A DNA stretch of 19,531 nt from JBGPHT01 sp041484525 (lineage in GTDB: Bacteria; Acidobacteriota; Terriglobia; Bryobacterales; Bryobacteraceae). The stretch covers positions 1 through 19,531 of the forward strand of contig JBGPHT010000142.1 of NCBI GenBank assembly GCA_041484525.1, given 5' to 3'. Shown piece by piece: positions 6,697 to 14,561 of this stretch. The position numbers and the translations under genes are program-made. A model generated the notes under the pieces. It made no database searches, was not told where the DNA came from, and worked only from the letters and a program-made list of their open reading frames with translations. Positions within the stretch are counted from its first letter, which is position 1, and every line of letters starts with the position of its first letter.

Positions 6697-9295
6697 CCGT
6701 CACCACGGGGCTGGTGCTCGACGTGAAGAACGAGCTGCCCAGGTAGACCGCTTTGAACGGCCGGGCGCCCACGGGCCGCGCGACGCCGCTCAAAACGGCT
6801 TTCAGCGTGCCATCGGTCTGTGCGGCGAGCGATGCCTGTCCGAGGAACAGCGTTCCATCGAAGAACTGCACCACGCCGGTGGGGGCTGGCGGCGCCGCGA
6901 CTCCGGCGGGCGCCACGGGAGTGACCGTGGCACGCAGAGTCAGCGGATTCGAGGCGGTAGGGGGCAGCGCGTCGATCCGCGTCTGCGTGACGACCGGATT
7001 CATGCTGAACGCCAGCTTGTCCCCGGCGGCGCTCACATCGCCGCCGCCGGCATAGATCGCGGTAATGCCTTTCAAAGCGAACGAGTACAGGAGCGCAGTA
7101 GTGACGGTGGCGCTGCCGACGCCCACGTCCAGCGTGAGATCGCGTCCGATGGGGTCCAGATGGACGGTCCTGCTGATGAGTCCGAGCTCGGCCGGGAACG
7201 TGAGCTTCACTTGCACCGGGGACGGCGATCCGTAGGTGTAATTGTCCAACCCCTGGAGTTGGAGACTGGCCACTGCCGGCCCCGTGTCGAAGCAGGGATT
7301 GGCGGACGCGGCCGGATAGATGCTGTCGCCCGAATACGTCACGGTAAAACATGCGCTGGGCTTCTCAGCGAACGTGGCCTTAAACGGGAACGCCACCGAG
7401 CGCGACAGGGTCGTGGAGGAGCCGGCGGGCAGCGTTGCGGTCTGCGATGCGGTCCCCGTGCGCGCCAGCGTGACGGTGCCGGTTGGAACCGGACCTATCG
7501 CCGCGGGAACGGATATGACCACCGGAATGTTCTTCCGCTGAAACAGCGGGAGCGTCGTGCTGGCCGTGATCTGAACCTGGGGCGCGACCACCGTGTGGTT
7601 CGGCCCATTCATTGTGACGGAGAGGTGCAGCGGATCGACCCCATAGTTGACATTGACAAACTGGCTGCCGGGTGTGTTCACGCAGCAGAAACTGAAATTC
7701 GTCTTCGTGCCGGGAGCGACGTTGGTCACGGTGAAGGCTTTGACGGTGGGTCCGACACGAATATGCACCAGTCCGCTGAACGAGGGAGTGCTTTGCGAGG
7801 AATTCAAAGTGACAGCGAACGGAATGGTGGAACCGGCCACGCTGGTAGCCGGTATCGGATCGAACGTGAGGATCGTGTCAGCGACGTTGGGAACCGTGAA
7901 CGATGCCGAGGCGTGTTCGCTGACTATGATCGTATTCGAGGTGCCGTCGGAAAAGCTCGTGGGCGCCGGCGGGATAGCTTCGAGGAAAAACGTGTTGCCG
8001 GCATCGCTCGCGTTCAGAAATACAATACTTGCCTGAAATTTGCCGGACGAATCGGGGACCACGCTGGCAGTCATCAGCCGGCTACTGATCAGTGTTCGGA
8101 CCGAGCCGTCGCTGGCCGATTTCGAGAGCGAGAGCGGAATGGTCCTGCCGGAAAAGGCGGTGAAGCCGCTGCCGTTCACGACGGCGATTTCGCCGCTATT
8201 GTACTGCGGCAGGGTGAAGGTCAGGCGCGGCGCGGCAAGAACACCGCAAGCGTTGCTCGGGCCGTCCGCATTCATCCCGCCGGTTGCGAGGATCACGCCA
8301 TCGGCCAGGGGCGCCCCGTTGATGCGCGTGCGCGCGGCTGTGAGCGAGCCGGCGACGACAAACTGGTTGCTGCCGGGATCGAAAAGTTCGGTGTCGGCCA
8401 GCGCCTGCCCGCCGCGCTCGCCGCCGCCGATCAGGACCAGACCGCTCCCGGGAATCAAAATAGCGAAAGCATTTTGCCTGGGTATGGTGAGCGAGGCGTC
8501 CAGCCGGGTGAAGAGCCCGGAAGATTCGGAGTAAACCTCGGCGCTGGCCAGCTCGTCGCTGCAACTGGTTCCGCCGGCGACGAGCATGCGTCTGTCCATC
8601 AGGGTGACGGTGGCATGTCCGGCGCGCACCTGGGACATGGGCGCAGCGAGGGTCACCGTGGCAGCGACGGGATCGAAAACTTCCGTTGACGCCAGACACT
8701 TCGAGCTGTCCGCGCCGCCGATGAACAGCACTCTGCCATCGCTCAACAGGACAGCGGAGTGGCGGGCGCGAGGCACCGCGAGAACCGCCGGCAGGGCGGA
8801 AATCCGTTCCGCTTCGGGGTCGTAGATCTCGAGCGCGCCGGTTGCCCGGTCGCCCACCCAGCCGCCGGCCAGCAACACGCGGCCGCCCGAGATCGGCGTC
8901 GCCGTCTGCCCGCGGCGCGCGACCATCAACCCGCCGACGGAAGACCAGGTGGCGGACACCGGGTCGAACAACTCCGCACTGGCCGCGCCCGCGCCTCCGG
9001 CAACCAGCACGCGGCCGTCGTCCAACAGCGTGCAGGAGTGCTGGGCGCGCGCGAACGTCATGGGCGGAGCCGGCTGAAACGAATCCTGGGGACCATAGAT
9101 TTCGACGCTGTTCAGCGGTCCTGCGGCTCCCATGCCGCCGGCGACGAACACGCGCCCATCAGCCAGCGGAACGGCGCAGTGATCGTAGCGGGCGGCTGCC
9201 ATGCGGGAGGCGGGCTGCCAGCCGAGTTCGGGAGTGGGGTCCTGCGCGAGTGCGGCAAGAACGGGAACAAAGAAGACGGCAAGCGCTCGGTACAT
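6683..9295 (-). CDS. Secreted Kelch-repeat protein with C-terminal bacterial Ig-like domains
   Basis: I chose ATG 9295 (870 residues). It starts a signal peptide, MYRALAVFFVPVLAALAQ, whereas the open frame to 9379 would add 28 residues read out of the tandem repeat. About residues 25-345 hold six to seven Kelch repeats: HS(A/C)VLLxDGRVLxxGG followed by (S)AE(L/V)(F/Y)DPxSxxW, enough for a single beta-propeller. About residues 350-870 are beta-rich Ig-like domains. The last contains TGVVQFFDGTLFLGQASL, which resembles the group 3 bacterial Ig-like (Big_3_5) domain, and an earlier one has a similar GTVTL...Y-S-G-D pattern. The protein is presumably extracellular or surface-exposed and may bind sugars or other polymers; no enzyme motif is seen. 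A TATACT box ends 6 nt before the ATG. The 3' end overlaps aguA by 14 bp. Confidence 0.85.
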   Translation of the reverse strand: MYRALAVFFVPVLAALAQDPTPELGWQPASRMAAARYDHCAVPLADGRVFVAGGMGAAGPLNSVEIYGPQDSFQPAPPMTFARAQHSCTLLDDGRVLVAGGAGAASAELFDPVSATWSSVGGLMVARRGQTATPISGGRVLLAGGWVGDRATGALEIYDPEAERISALPAVLAVPRARHSAVLLSDGRVLFIGGADSSKCLASTEVFDPVAATVTLAAPMSQVRAGHATVTLMDRRMLVAGGTSCSDELASAEVYSESSGLFTRLDASLTIPRQNAFAILIPGSGLVLIGGGERGGQALADTELFDPGSNQFVVAGSLTAARTRINGAPLADGVILATGGMNADGPSNACGVLAAPRLTFTLPQYNSGEIAVVNGSGFTAFSGRTIPLSLSKSASDGSVRTLISSRLMTASVVPDSSGKFQASIVFLNASDAGNTFFLEAIPPAPTSFSDGTSNTIIVSEHASASFTVPNVADTILTFDPIPATSVAGSTIPFAVTLNSSQSTPSFSGLVHIRVGPTVKAFTVTNVAPGTKTNFSFCCVNTPGSQFVNVNYGVDPLHLSVTMNGPNHTVVAPQVQITASTTLPLFQRKNIPVVISVPAAIGPVPTGTVTLARTGTASQTATLPAGSSTTLSRSVAFPFKATFAEKPSACFTVTYSGDSIYPAASANPCFDTGPAVASLQLQGLDNYTYGSPSPVQVKLTFPAELGLISRTVHLDPIGRDLTLDVGVGSATVTTALLYSFALKGITAIYAGGGDVSAAGDKLAFSMNPVVTQTRIDALPPTASNPLTLRATVTPVAPAGVAAPPAPTGVVQFFDGTLFLGQASLAAQTDGTLKAVLSGVARPVGARPFKAVYLGSSFFTSSTSPVVTVTIQ

Positions 9296-9301
9296 GAGCG
9301 G

Positions 9302-9307
9302 AGTATA
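9302..9307 (-). promoter_or_regulatory. Candidate -10 box of the Kelch gene
   Basis: On the minus strand TATACT (one mismatch from TATAAT) ends 6 nt before the ATG at 9295. There is no Shine-Dalgarno in the short space, so the mRNA may be leaderless. The -35 position falls at about 9325-9330, where the 78-bp repeat array begins; no consensus -35 is present. Confidence 0.4.
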
Positions 9308-9329
9308 GTACGAACGCGCGGCGGTGCGG

Positions 9330-9560
9330 CTACCGGTGCCACTCACATTCGGCGCCGATCGCCGCTCGCATACCTGCATCAGTTACCGTTCGCCTGCCGC
9401 GCGGCGGCTACCGGTGCCACTCACATTCGGCGCCGATCGCCGCTCGCATAGCTGCATCAGTTACCGTTCGCCTGCCGCGCGGCGGCTACCGGTGCCACTC
9501 ACATTCGGCGCCGATTGCCGCTCGCATAGCCGCGCCGATTACCGTTCTCATATCGCGCCT
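9330..9560. repeat. Three-copy 78-bp tandem repeat upstream of the Kelch gene
   Basis: Copies start at 9330, 9408 and 9486, each opening ctaccggtgccactcacatt. Copies 1 and 2 differ at one base. Copy 3 is intact for its first 45 bases apart from one change, then carries several substitutions and an insertion of about 9 nt before ending near 9560. Each unit contains a short inverted repeat, cggcg-ccgat-cgccg. Within the unit, gccgat(c/t)(g/a)ccg(c/t)tc(g/t)cat recurs in degenerate form, so an older, shorter unit may underlie it. Because 78 is 26 codons, the array stays open in several frames and makes false ORFs. It fills nearly the whole gap between the stop of the phospholipase-like gene and the Kelch start. 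Confidence 0.92.
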
Positions 9561-9570
9561 GCCGCCAGCA

Positions 9571-10572
9571 TTACTTGGCCGCGGGAGCCGAGCCGGTCTT
9601 GGGATTATACAAAGGATTCGCCGGACTGATCGGATTTGTCATATTGCGTCCGTCGTTCGCACCCGCCGGCTGACCCGACCCCGGGGCAGGGGCCGAGGCC
9701 GGGGCGGGGGCGCTCTTGACCCACGCCGTGTAGATCAGATTCCGCATGACTTCAGCGCCTCCAGCCAGTTGCTTCGTCACCAGCTCGCGAGCCTCCTTGT
9801 TCTCCTTGTCGGCCCAGCCGCCTTGCTTATCGATCCGGTACACCGTTTCGGTCAGGCTTCCCGCCTTCAGATAATGATTCACGATCTCCTGAAACGGGTC
9901 GTCATACACCACGGGCTTGCCGATCCGCGGCGTCAGGTCGGATGACTTCAGCTCGATCAGATCGACGAATTGCGTTTCCATGCGGCCGTGAATGCGATCC
10001 GTGGCGTAGCCGTTGGGATTGTCGCCCTGCCAGCCATCGTGGTGAATCGTGATGTGGAGAGGTTGCGAGCCGTCGGCCATGTAGTGACCGAGCAGGCCGA
10101 TGTAAGTCGCCGCCTCCTGTTCGACGAACCGGGTATCTTCCTTCCTGGTGCGCGCCTGCCGGATGCGCCGGAACGCAGCCTTGATGCGCTCGTAGTGCTC
10201 TATTGCGGCGTACGGCATAGTGCCGGTCCAGCGCACATTGGTCAACTTATCTTTGCTCTGCTGGTATTGCTCGTGGAGCTCGACGACGAACTCATACCGC
10301 GATCGCGGCGGCTTCGACATCAGGTCGCGGCTCTGCTCGAGGAACCAGCCGTGATTCGGGTCCTCAAAGATTTTGAGGAAGGGTTCGGCATTGGTCCGGT
10401 AGGAGTCGGGAATCGGACCCAGGTAAACGATCCAGTCTTTCTGCGCCAGCAGAAACTGCAGTTCGGTGTCCGCCAGAGCTTCCACAACGGCGCGATTCAT
10501 CTCGTGATGTCCGCGTACGCCCCACGCGAAGGCGCACGAAACAGCCAGCAGCGTACCAAGCAGCGTTCGCAT
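9571..10572 (-). CDS. Secreted zinc-dependent phospholipase C / S1-P1 nuclease superfamily enzyme
   Basis: The protein has 333 residues. Signal peptide MRTLLGTLLAVSCAFA should be cleaved so that Trp17 becomes the mature N-terminus (WGVRGHH), as these trinuclear-zinc enzymes need for metal binding. Other ligands fit the family: His22 (mature position 6), Asp56 in PDSYR, His74, His163-x3-Asp167-x5-His173 in GHYMADGSQPLH, and His195-x3-Glu199 in HGRME. These enzymes cleave phosphodiesters in phospholipids or single-stranded nucleic acid outside the cytoplasm. The N-terminal spacing is like S1/P1 nuclease, but the last ligand is Glu, as in phospholipase C, so the substrate is open. Residues from about 288 form a Pro/Ala/Gly-rich tail. 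A strong ribosome-binding site, TGAGGAGA, overlaps the stop of the receptor gene 9 bp upstream, so the two are one operon. Confidence 0.85.
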   Translation of the reverse strand: MRTLLGTLLAVSCAFAWGVRGHHEMNRAVVEALADTELQFLLAQKDWIVYLGPIPDSYRTNAEPFLKIFEDPNHGWFLEQSRDLMSKPPRSRYEFVVELHEQYQQSKDKLTNVRWTGTMPYAAIEHYERIKAAFRRIRQARTRKEDTRFVEQEAATYIGLLGHYMADGSQPLHITIHHDGWQGDNPNGYATDRIHGRMETQFVDLIELKSSDLTPRIGKPVVYDDPFQEIVNHYLKAGSLTETVYRIDKQGGWADKENKEARELVTKQLAGGAEVMRNLIYTAWVKSAPAPASAPAPGSGQPAGANDGRNMTNPISPANPLYNPKTGSAPAAK

Positions 10573-10576
10573 AAAG

Positions 10577-10584
10577 TCTCCTCA
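10577..10584 (-). promoter_or_regulatory. Ribosome-binding site overlapping the upstream stop codon
   Basis: On the minus strand TGAGGAGA lies with good spacing before the ATG at 10572. Its first three bases are the TGA stop of the Oar-like receptor gene. Ribosomes ending the receptor would sit on this site, which fits coupled translation. It is the clearest Shine-Dalgarno in the window and fixes the start. Confidence 0.75.
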
Positions 10585-13428
10585 AAAACTGAATCGGACT
10601 CCGAACTGGATCTGCCGGCCGTTGCGCGCGGACGTAATGCGCAGGAAGTCCGCGGCGCCCTCGCGATTGACCACGGCGCCGGTGCAGCCGTCAATCGAGC
10701 AGTTCGCGTTCAATCGGTTGAGCAGGTTCTCCGCCTCTCCGATCAGTTCCAGATTGTACCGCTCGTGGAACTTGATGCGGCGCTCCAGGCGGGTGTCGAT
10801 CTGCAGGAAATCGGGGCCGAAGTAAGAATTCCGCGAGGTGCCCGGCAGGCGGTCGTTCACCGCCAGATCGTTGTTGTTATCGGTTCCGGAAACGGCATTC
10901 ACGGGGAATCCGCTGTTGTAAAACGTGATCGTGCTCAGCTCGAAGCCGTTGATCCACTTCAGGGCCGGCGTCGCGAAGTGCGGCGCGTACAGCGCCTGGA
11001 TATTGAGCGAGTGGCGGACGTCGCCGTTCGAATTGCCGTAGTCCAGGCGGCGGTTGGAAGGGTCGGTGATGGCGCCGCCCTGCAGATCGGAGTCGCTGAG
11101 GGCATGCGACCACGACCAGGTGGAGGAGAGTTGCAGGCCGCGGCTGAAGCGTTTGCGGACTGTCACGTCGAGTGCGTTGTAGTCGGAGTTGGAGCCGGTC
11201 TCGATGAGCAGAATGCGCCGGAAGCGCGGATCGGGCCGGCCGGCCGAGCCGCCATAGACGGGACGTCCGTCGGCAAGAAACCGAACGGGAGAGCCCACGT
11301 TGATGTCGCGGCCGTAAGGCGCGAAGCGGTGTCCCCAGAAACTGTATTGCACGTTCACCGCAACGTCCTTCACCACTTCGCGCTCCACCTGCAGAGTGGC
11401 ATTGTGCCCGTACATCACCTGGAAATCCGACGGGAAGGCGTTGATGTCCGGGGCGGTGGCGGTGAAATTCGCGCTGTTCGCGGTCAGCAACTGGCCGAAA
11501 GGCGGAGCGCTCGCGTCGGTCCCCGGAATAGTGTAGCTCAACGTTCGGCGGCCGTTGACCAGGGCGGCGGCGGTCATCAGACTGAGCGCGGTCGAGTCGA
11601 AATACATTCCGTAGCCGCCGCGGACCACGGTGCGGGTGTCGTTGAACGGCGACCAGGAGAATCCGAAGCGCGGCGCAAAATTGTTGTAGTCGTTGTTGAT
11701 CTTGCGCGACAGCGGATACGGCGCCTGGTCATCGAGAGTCGGGTAGAAGACGGCTTCGTAGCGCAGCCCCAGGTTGAGAGTGAAATTGGGGCGCACGCGC
11801 CACTCGTCCTGCACAAACGTATTCAGGAATTTGAACGTCAGCGGCACGTCGCGCTGGCCGAGTTGCTGGCTGAGCTGCGTATACGTGTACGGACGGCCGG
11901 TGGCGGTATCGATCTGGCCGGCGACGGTGCGTAGATATTGATCGAGCGGGGTCACGGCGGCGCGGGTGGTTGCGGCGGAAAGGCCGCCAAACGTGTAGGC
12001 GCGCGTCAGGGCACTGCGCGTCTCGAGATCGGTGATCTGAAAATCGACGCCGGTTTTCACGGTGTGCTTGCCGTTGGTCCAGCTCAAGTTGTCGATCGCC
12101 TGGTTCGAAAGCTCGACGCCGTCGCTGCCGGCCAGCGGATTCACGCCGAAGTTCGCGACACCCGTGATGTTGATCTGCGCACCGTTGGGATCGCCGGGCA
12201 CGTAAGTTTCGCGGATCTGGCTGCGGCGGTTCACACCGTAGCGCAATTCGTTGAGCAGCTTGGGTGAGATGGTGGTGGCGAGCTGCGCGGCGCCGCCATT
12301 CATGCGGTCGTCGAACGTGGTGCTGCGGCTGATGGTGGACAGACCGCCGCCTCCTCCCGGTTGATAGTTGGTGAAGCGGCTGTAGCGGATGAAGCCGGTG
12401 TTGCGGTCGTTCAATCGGAAATTCAGCTTGGCGGAAGGGGTGTGGAATGTTTCGCCGAACGGCGAATTGCCCAGATCGCTGGCCGGCAGGTTCAGCGCCT
12501 TCGCGGCTGCGGGATCGATGGTCACGGGCGACGGCAGCTTATACGGATTGTCTTCGTAGTTGATGAAGAACCACGCCCGGTCGCGCACCACCGGTCCGCC
12601 GAAATTGCCGGCCGCCATCCACCAGGGCTGGTCGGGTTTGGTGGCCGAGAGGGGCGGACGCGCGGCGAGATCGATGGGCCGGCGCTCGTACATCCCCGAC
12701 CCGTGGAATTCATTGGTGCCGGAGCGCGAGATGATGTTGATGATGCCGCCCGAGGCGCGCCCGAACTCGGCCGAATAAGCGCCCGACATGACCTGCATCT
12801 CTTCCACCGATTCCGGCGTCGAGATCACCAGCCGGATCTGCCGGCTGCCATTGCGCTGCGTGTTGTCGATACCATCGACGCTCCACGAGCTGCGGTTGTT
12901 GCCGCCGAACAGGAATTGCGTAGTGCCGAAACCGGTGGAAGGAATTCCCTTCACGCCGGGACCGATCAGGTGCAGGTTGTAAACGTTGCGCGAGGTGACG
13001 GGCAGGCTCCGCATCGCGAGCTCATTGAGCACTTCGCCCTGCGCCGTGGGCCCTCCCGCATCCACCATGCCGACGTCGGCCTGTACCGTGATGCTCTCGG
13101 CGGTTCCGCCCACCTTTAGCGTCACGTTGACGCGCGCCTGCTGGCCCACCCGCAAATTCAGTCCGCTCTGCCGGTACTCGGCGAACCCGGGAGCGGCGAC
13201 GGTCAGCTCGTACTCGCTGATCTGAAGCAGAGGAAAACGGAAATAGCCTTCCGCGTTGGTGCGCGTTTCGAAGTGCTGATTGGTGAGTGCGCTGCGGACG
13301 TTGACCGCAGCTCCGGCGACGCTGCCGCCATGTTCGTCCTGCACATAACCATCGATGGCCGCGTCGGTGGCGTTGGTTTGCGCGAAGGCGCAGAGAGTGA
13401 GAGCAAAGAGAAGACACAGGAAGCGCAT
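10582..13428 (-). CDS. Oar-like TonB-dependent receptor family outer-membrane protein
   Basis: The protein has 948 residues. A signal peptide, MRFLCLLFALTLCAFAQ, is followed at about residues 22-108 by a carboxypeptidase-regulatory-like beta-sandwich (DGYVQDEHGGSVAGAAV, TNAEGYFRFP, YELTVAAPGF). A plug domain follows at about 110-235, with SVDGIDNT and SGAYSAEFGRASGGIINIISRSGTNEFHG-type sequence. The rest is a beta-barrel with FVQDEWRVRPNFTLNLGLRYE and a terminal aromatic residue (GVRFSF), as expected for outer-membrane insertion. Acidobacteria carry many such Oar/TonB-receptor proteins; they are taken to import or bind large substrates, but the ligand is unknown. No TonB box was recognised. 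No good ribosome-binding site precedes ATG 13428. It is the first gene of a unit with the phospholipase-like gene. Confidence 0.92.
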   Translation of the reverse strand: MRFLCLLFALTLCAFAQTNATDAAIDGYVQDEHGGSVAGAAVNVRSALTNQHFETRTNAEGYFRFPLLQISEYELTVAAPGFAEYRQSGLNLRVGQQARVNVTLKVGGTAESITVQADVGMVDAGGPTAQGEVLNELAMRSLPVTSRNVYNLHLIGPGVKGIPSTGFGTTQFLFGGNNRSSWSVDGIDNTQRNGSRQIRLVISTPESVEEMQVMSGAYSAEFGRASGGIINIISRSGTNEFHGSGMYERRPIDLAARPPLSATKPDQPWWMAAGNFGGPVVRDRAWFFINYEDNPYKLPSPVTIDPAAAKALNLPASDLGNSPFGETFHTPSAKLNFRLNDRNTGFIRYSRFTNYQPGGGGGLSTISRSTTFDDRMNGGAAQLATTISPKLLNELRYGVNRRSQIRETYVPGDPNGAQINITGVANFGVNPLAGSDGVELSNQAIDNLSWTNGKHTVKTGVDFQITDLETRSALTRAYTFGGLSAATTRAAVTPLDQYLRTVAGQIDTATGRPYTYTQLSQQLGQRDVPLTFKFLNTFVQDEWRVRPNFTLNLGLRYEAVFYPTLDDQAPYPLSRKINNDYNNFAPRFGFSWSPFNDTRTVVRGGYGMYFDSTALSLMTAAALVNGRRTLSYTIPGTDASAPPFGQLLTANSANFTATAPDINAFPSDFQVMYGHNATLQVEREVVKDVAVNVQYSFWGHRFAPYGRDINVGSPVRFLADGRPVYGGSAGRPDPRFRRILLIETGSNSDYNALDVTVRKRFSRGLQLSSTWSWSHALSDSDLQGGAITDPSNRRLDYGNSNGDVRHSLNIQALYAPHFATPALKWINGFELSTITFYNSGFPVNAVSGTDNNNDLAVNDRLPGTSRNSYFGPDFLQIDTRLERRIKFHERYNLELIGEAENLLNRLNANCSIDGCTGAVVNREGAADFLRITSARNGRQIQFGVRFSF

Positions 13429-13500
13429 GAGGGCAAGATAGAACCCCGGTGTTGCACTGGGATGAACGACCAGTAAATATCTCGTATCAGCGAAAGCTCA

Positions 13501-13598
13501 TTCACCGCCGAGACGCAGAGAACGCCGAGAAAACGAAAAGCGAAATGAGCTTCTACAGTCTTATTCCGTCTCGGCGAACTCGGCGTCTCGGCGGTGAA
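13501..13598. repeat. Inverted repeat with 30-bp arms
   Basis: Arm 13501-13530 pairs with arm 13569-13598. The outer 16 bases (ttcaccgccgagacgc) are perfectly complementary and 27 of 30 match overall, around a 38-nt loop. The element lies between the 3' end of the alcohol dehydrogenase gene (13612) and the start of the receptor gene (13428). The GCCGAGACGCAGAGAACGCCGAGA-like wording resembles intergenic hairpin sequences I recall recurring in many bacterial genomes. A terminator, mRNA 3'-end stabiliser or mobile hairpin is possible. The remaining gap at 13429-13500 shows no clear promoter. Confidence 0.88.
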
Positions 13599-13611
13599 TA
13601 TGCTCTGTCGA

Positions 13612-14541
13612 TCAACCCAGCAAGACTTTCAAAGTACCCCGCGTCGCCGCGTGCGCGAAAGCGATGGCCGCCTGATGCAGCGGATAGCGGGCGTGGATCA
13701 GGGGGTCGACGTCGATGACATCGAGCAGCGGGAGCGCGGCTTCGAAGCGGCCGCAGCGGGACCCGACCAGCGTGATCTCGTTGACGATGATGGGGGCCGT
13801 GTCGATGGCGACCGTGCCGTGCACCGTGCTCTTGAGGATCAACGTGCCGCGCGGGCGCGTCATGGCGACGGCGGCGCGGAGTCCCTCGGGGCTGCCGGTG
13901 GCATCGATCACCCAGCCGTAGAGCGACTTGGACGGGTTCGCGATCACACCGGCGGCTTCCGCGATGCGCAGTTTCTCGGGGTGGCGGCCGAACTGATGGA
14001 CCTTGTAGCCGTGCGCGTTGAGGACGAGAGCGATCAGCAGTCCGAGCTTGCCATCGCCCAGGACGGCCACGGTTTCGCCGCACGGAATCGCGACTTGGTC
14101 CAGGATTTCGCAGGCGGCAGCCAGGGGCTCGACGAAGACGGCGCGGTGGGTGAGGAGAGCGTCGGGGAGCACATGCAGGTTGCGCTCGGGGAGCGTGAAG
14201 AATTCCTGGAAAGCGCCGGGGTGCTTGACGATGCCGAGGACTGTGCGGTTGGGGCAGTGGCGGCCCAGGCCCTGGCGGCACCAGTCGCAATGCGTGCAGC
14301 CGAGGTTGATCTCGCCGACCACGCGCCGTCCGCACAGCGAGGGCGTCGAGGCCTCCGCCACTTCGGCGACGAATTCGTGGCCGGGCGTGCCGGAGAATCC
14401 GTAGTAGCCGCGCTGCAGCTCGAGATCGGTGTTGCAAATGCCGCCCGCCAGCAGGCGCAGCAGCGCGAAGCCCGCAGGCCGCTCCGGCACGGCGACATCG
14501 CGCGTGGTGACAGCGCCATTTTCCAGGTGGACCGCAAGCAT
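13612..14541 (-). CDS. Zinc-dependent medium-chain alcohol dehydrogenase
   Basis: The 309-residue protein belongs to the medium-chain dehydrogenase family. Catalytic-zinc ligands are Cys36 (GGICNTD), His55-Glu56 (PGHE) and Glu138 (FVEP). The structural zinc has four cysteines, Cys82, 85, 88 and 96, in GCTHCDWCRQGLGRHC. The nucleotide-binding fold starts at VAVLGDGKLGLL. The enzyme oxidises an alcohol or polyol with NAD(P) in the cytoplasm; the substrate cannot be fixed, and it is shorter than the usual 340-350 residues, mostly through a reduced C-terminal part. ATG 14541 was chosen over the adjoining GTG 14544, because TATTAT on the minus strand ends 6 nt before the ATG. It diverges from threonine synthase. 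It is probably not in one unit with the receptor gene, since the long inverted repeat intervenes. Confidence 0.88.
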   Translation of the reverse strand: MLAVHLENGAVTTRDVAVPERPAGFALLRLLAGGICNTDLELQRGYYGFSGTPGHEFVAEVAEASTPSLCGRRVVGEINLGCTHCDWCRQGLGRHCPNRTVLGIVKHPGAFQEFFTLPERNLHVLPDALLTHRAVFVEPLAAACEILDQVAIPCGETVAVLGDGKLGLLIALVLNAHGYKVHQFGRHPEKLRIAEAAGVIANPSKSLYGWVIDATGSPEGLRAAVAMTRPRGTLILKSTVHGTVAIDTAPIIVNEITLVGSRCGRFEAALPLLDVIDVDPLIHARYPLHQAAIAFAHAATRGTLKVLLG

Positions 14542-14546
14542 CACCT

Positions 14547-14553
14547 TATAATA
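14547..14553. promoter_or_regulatory. Candidate overlapping -10 boxes of a divergent promoter
   Basis: The AT-rich core between the two divergent starts contains TATAAT on the plus strand (14547-14552, ending 9 nt before the thrC ATG). On the minus strand it contains TATTAT (14553-14548, ending 6 nt before the dehydrogenase ATG). Both genes would share the same melted region and have almost no leader. No consensus -35 is seen on either side. A weak AAAGG four bases before the thrC ATG could also serve as a ribosome-binding site. Confidence 0.4.
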
Positions 14554-14561
14554 AAGGCTCC

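Noticed and set aside
7160..8689. Plus-strand frame of 509 codons over the Kelch gene
   Set aside because: Antisense shadow without start signal or family resemblance; the Kelch and Ig-like frame explains the region.
9330..9560. CRISPR array
   Set aside because: The units are directly adjoining 78-bp repeats without spacers, and there are no cas genes.
9324..9629. 101-codon plus-strand frame with a 26-residue repeat
   Set aside because: It is open only because the 78-bp unit is a multiple of three. It runs into the 3' end of a real gene on the other strand and has no ribosome-binding site.
9970..11934. Plus-strand open frame of 654 codons
   Set aside because: It is antisense to the well-supported receptor and phospholipase-like genes, its translation is Val/Arg/Glu-rich with no recognisable motif, and it is a usual shadow in GC-rich DNA.
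13449..13718. 89-codon frame with HRRDAENAEKT near its start
   Set aside because: This wording is the translation of the inverted repeat, a common false protein in databases, and the frame runs into the dehydrogenase gene.
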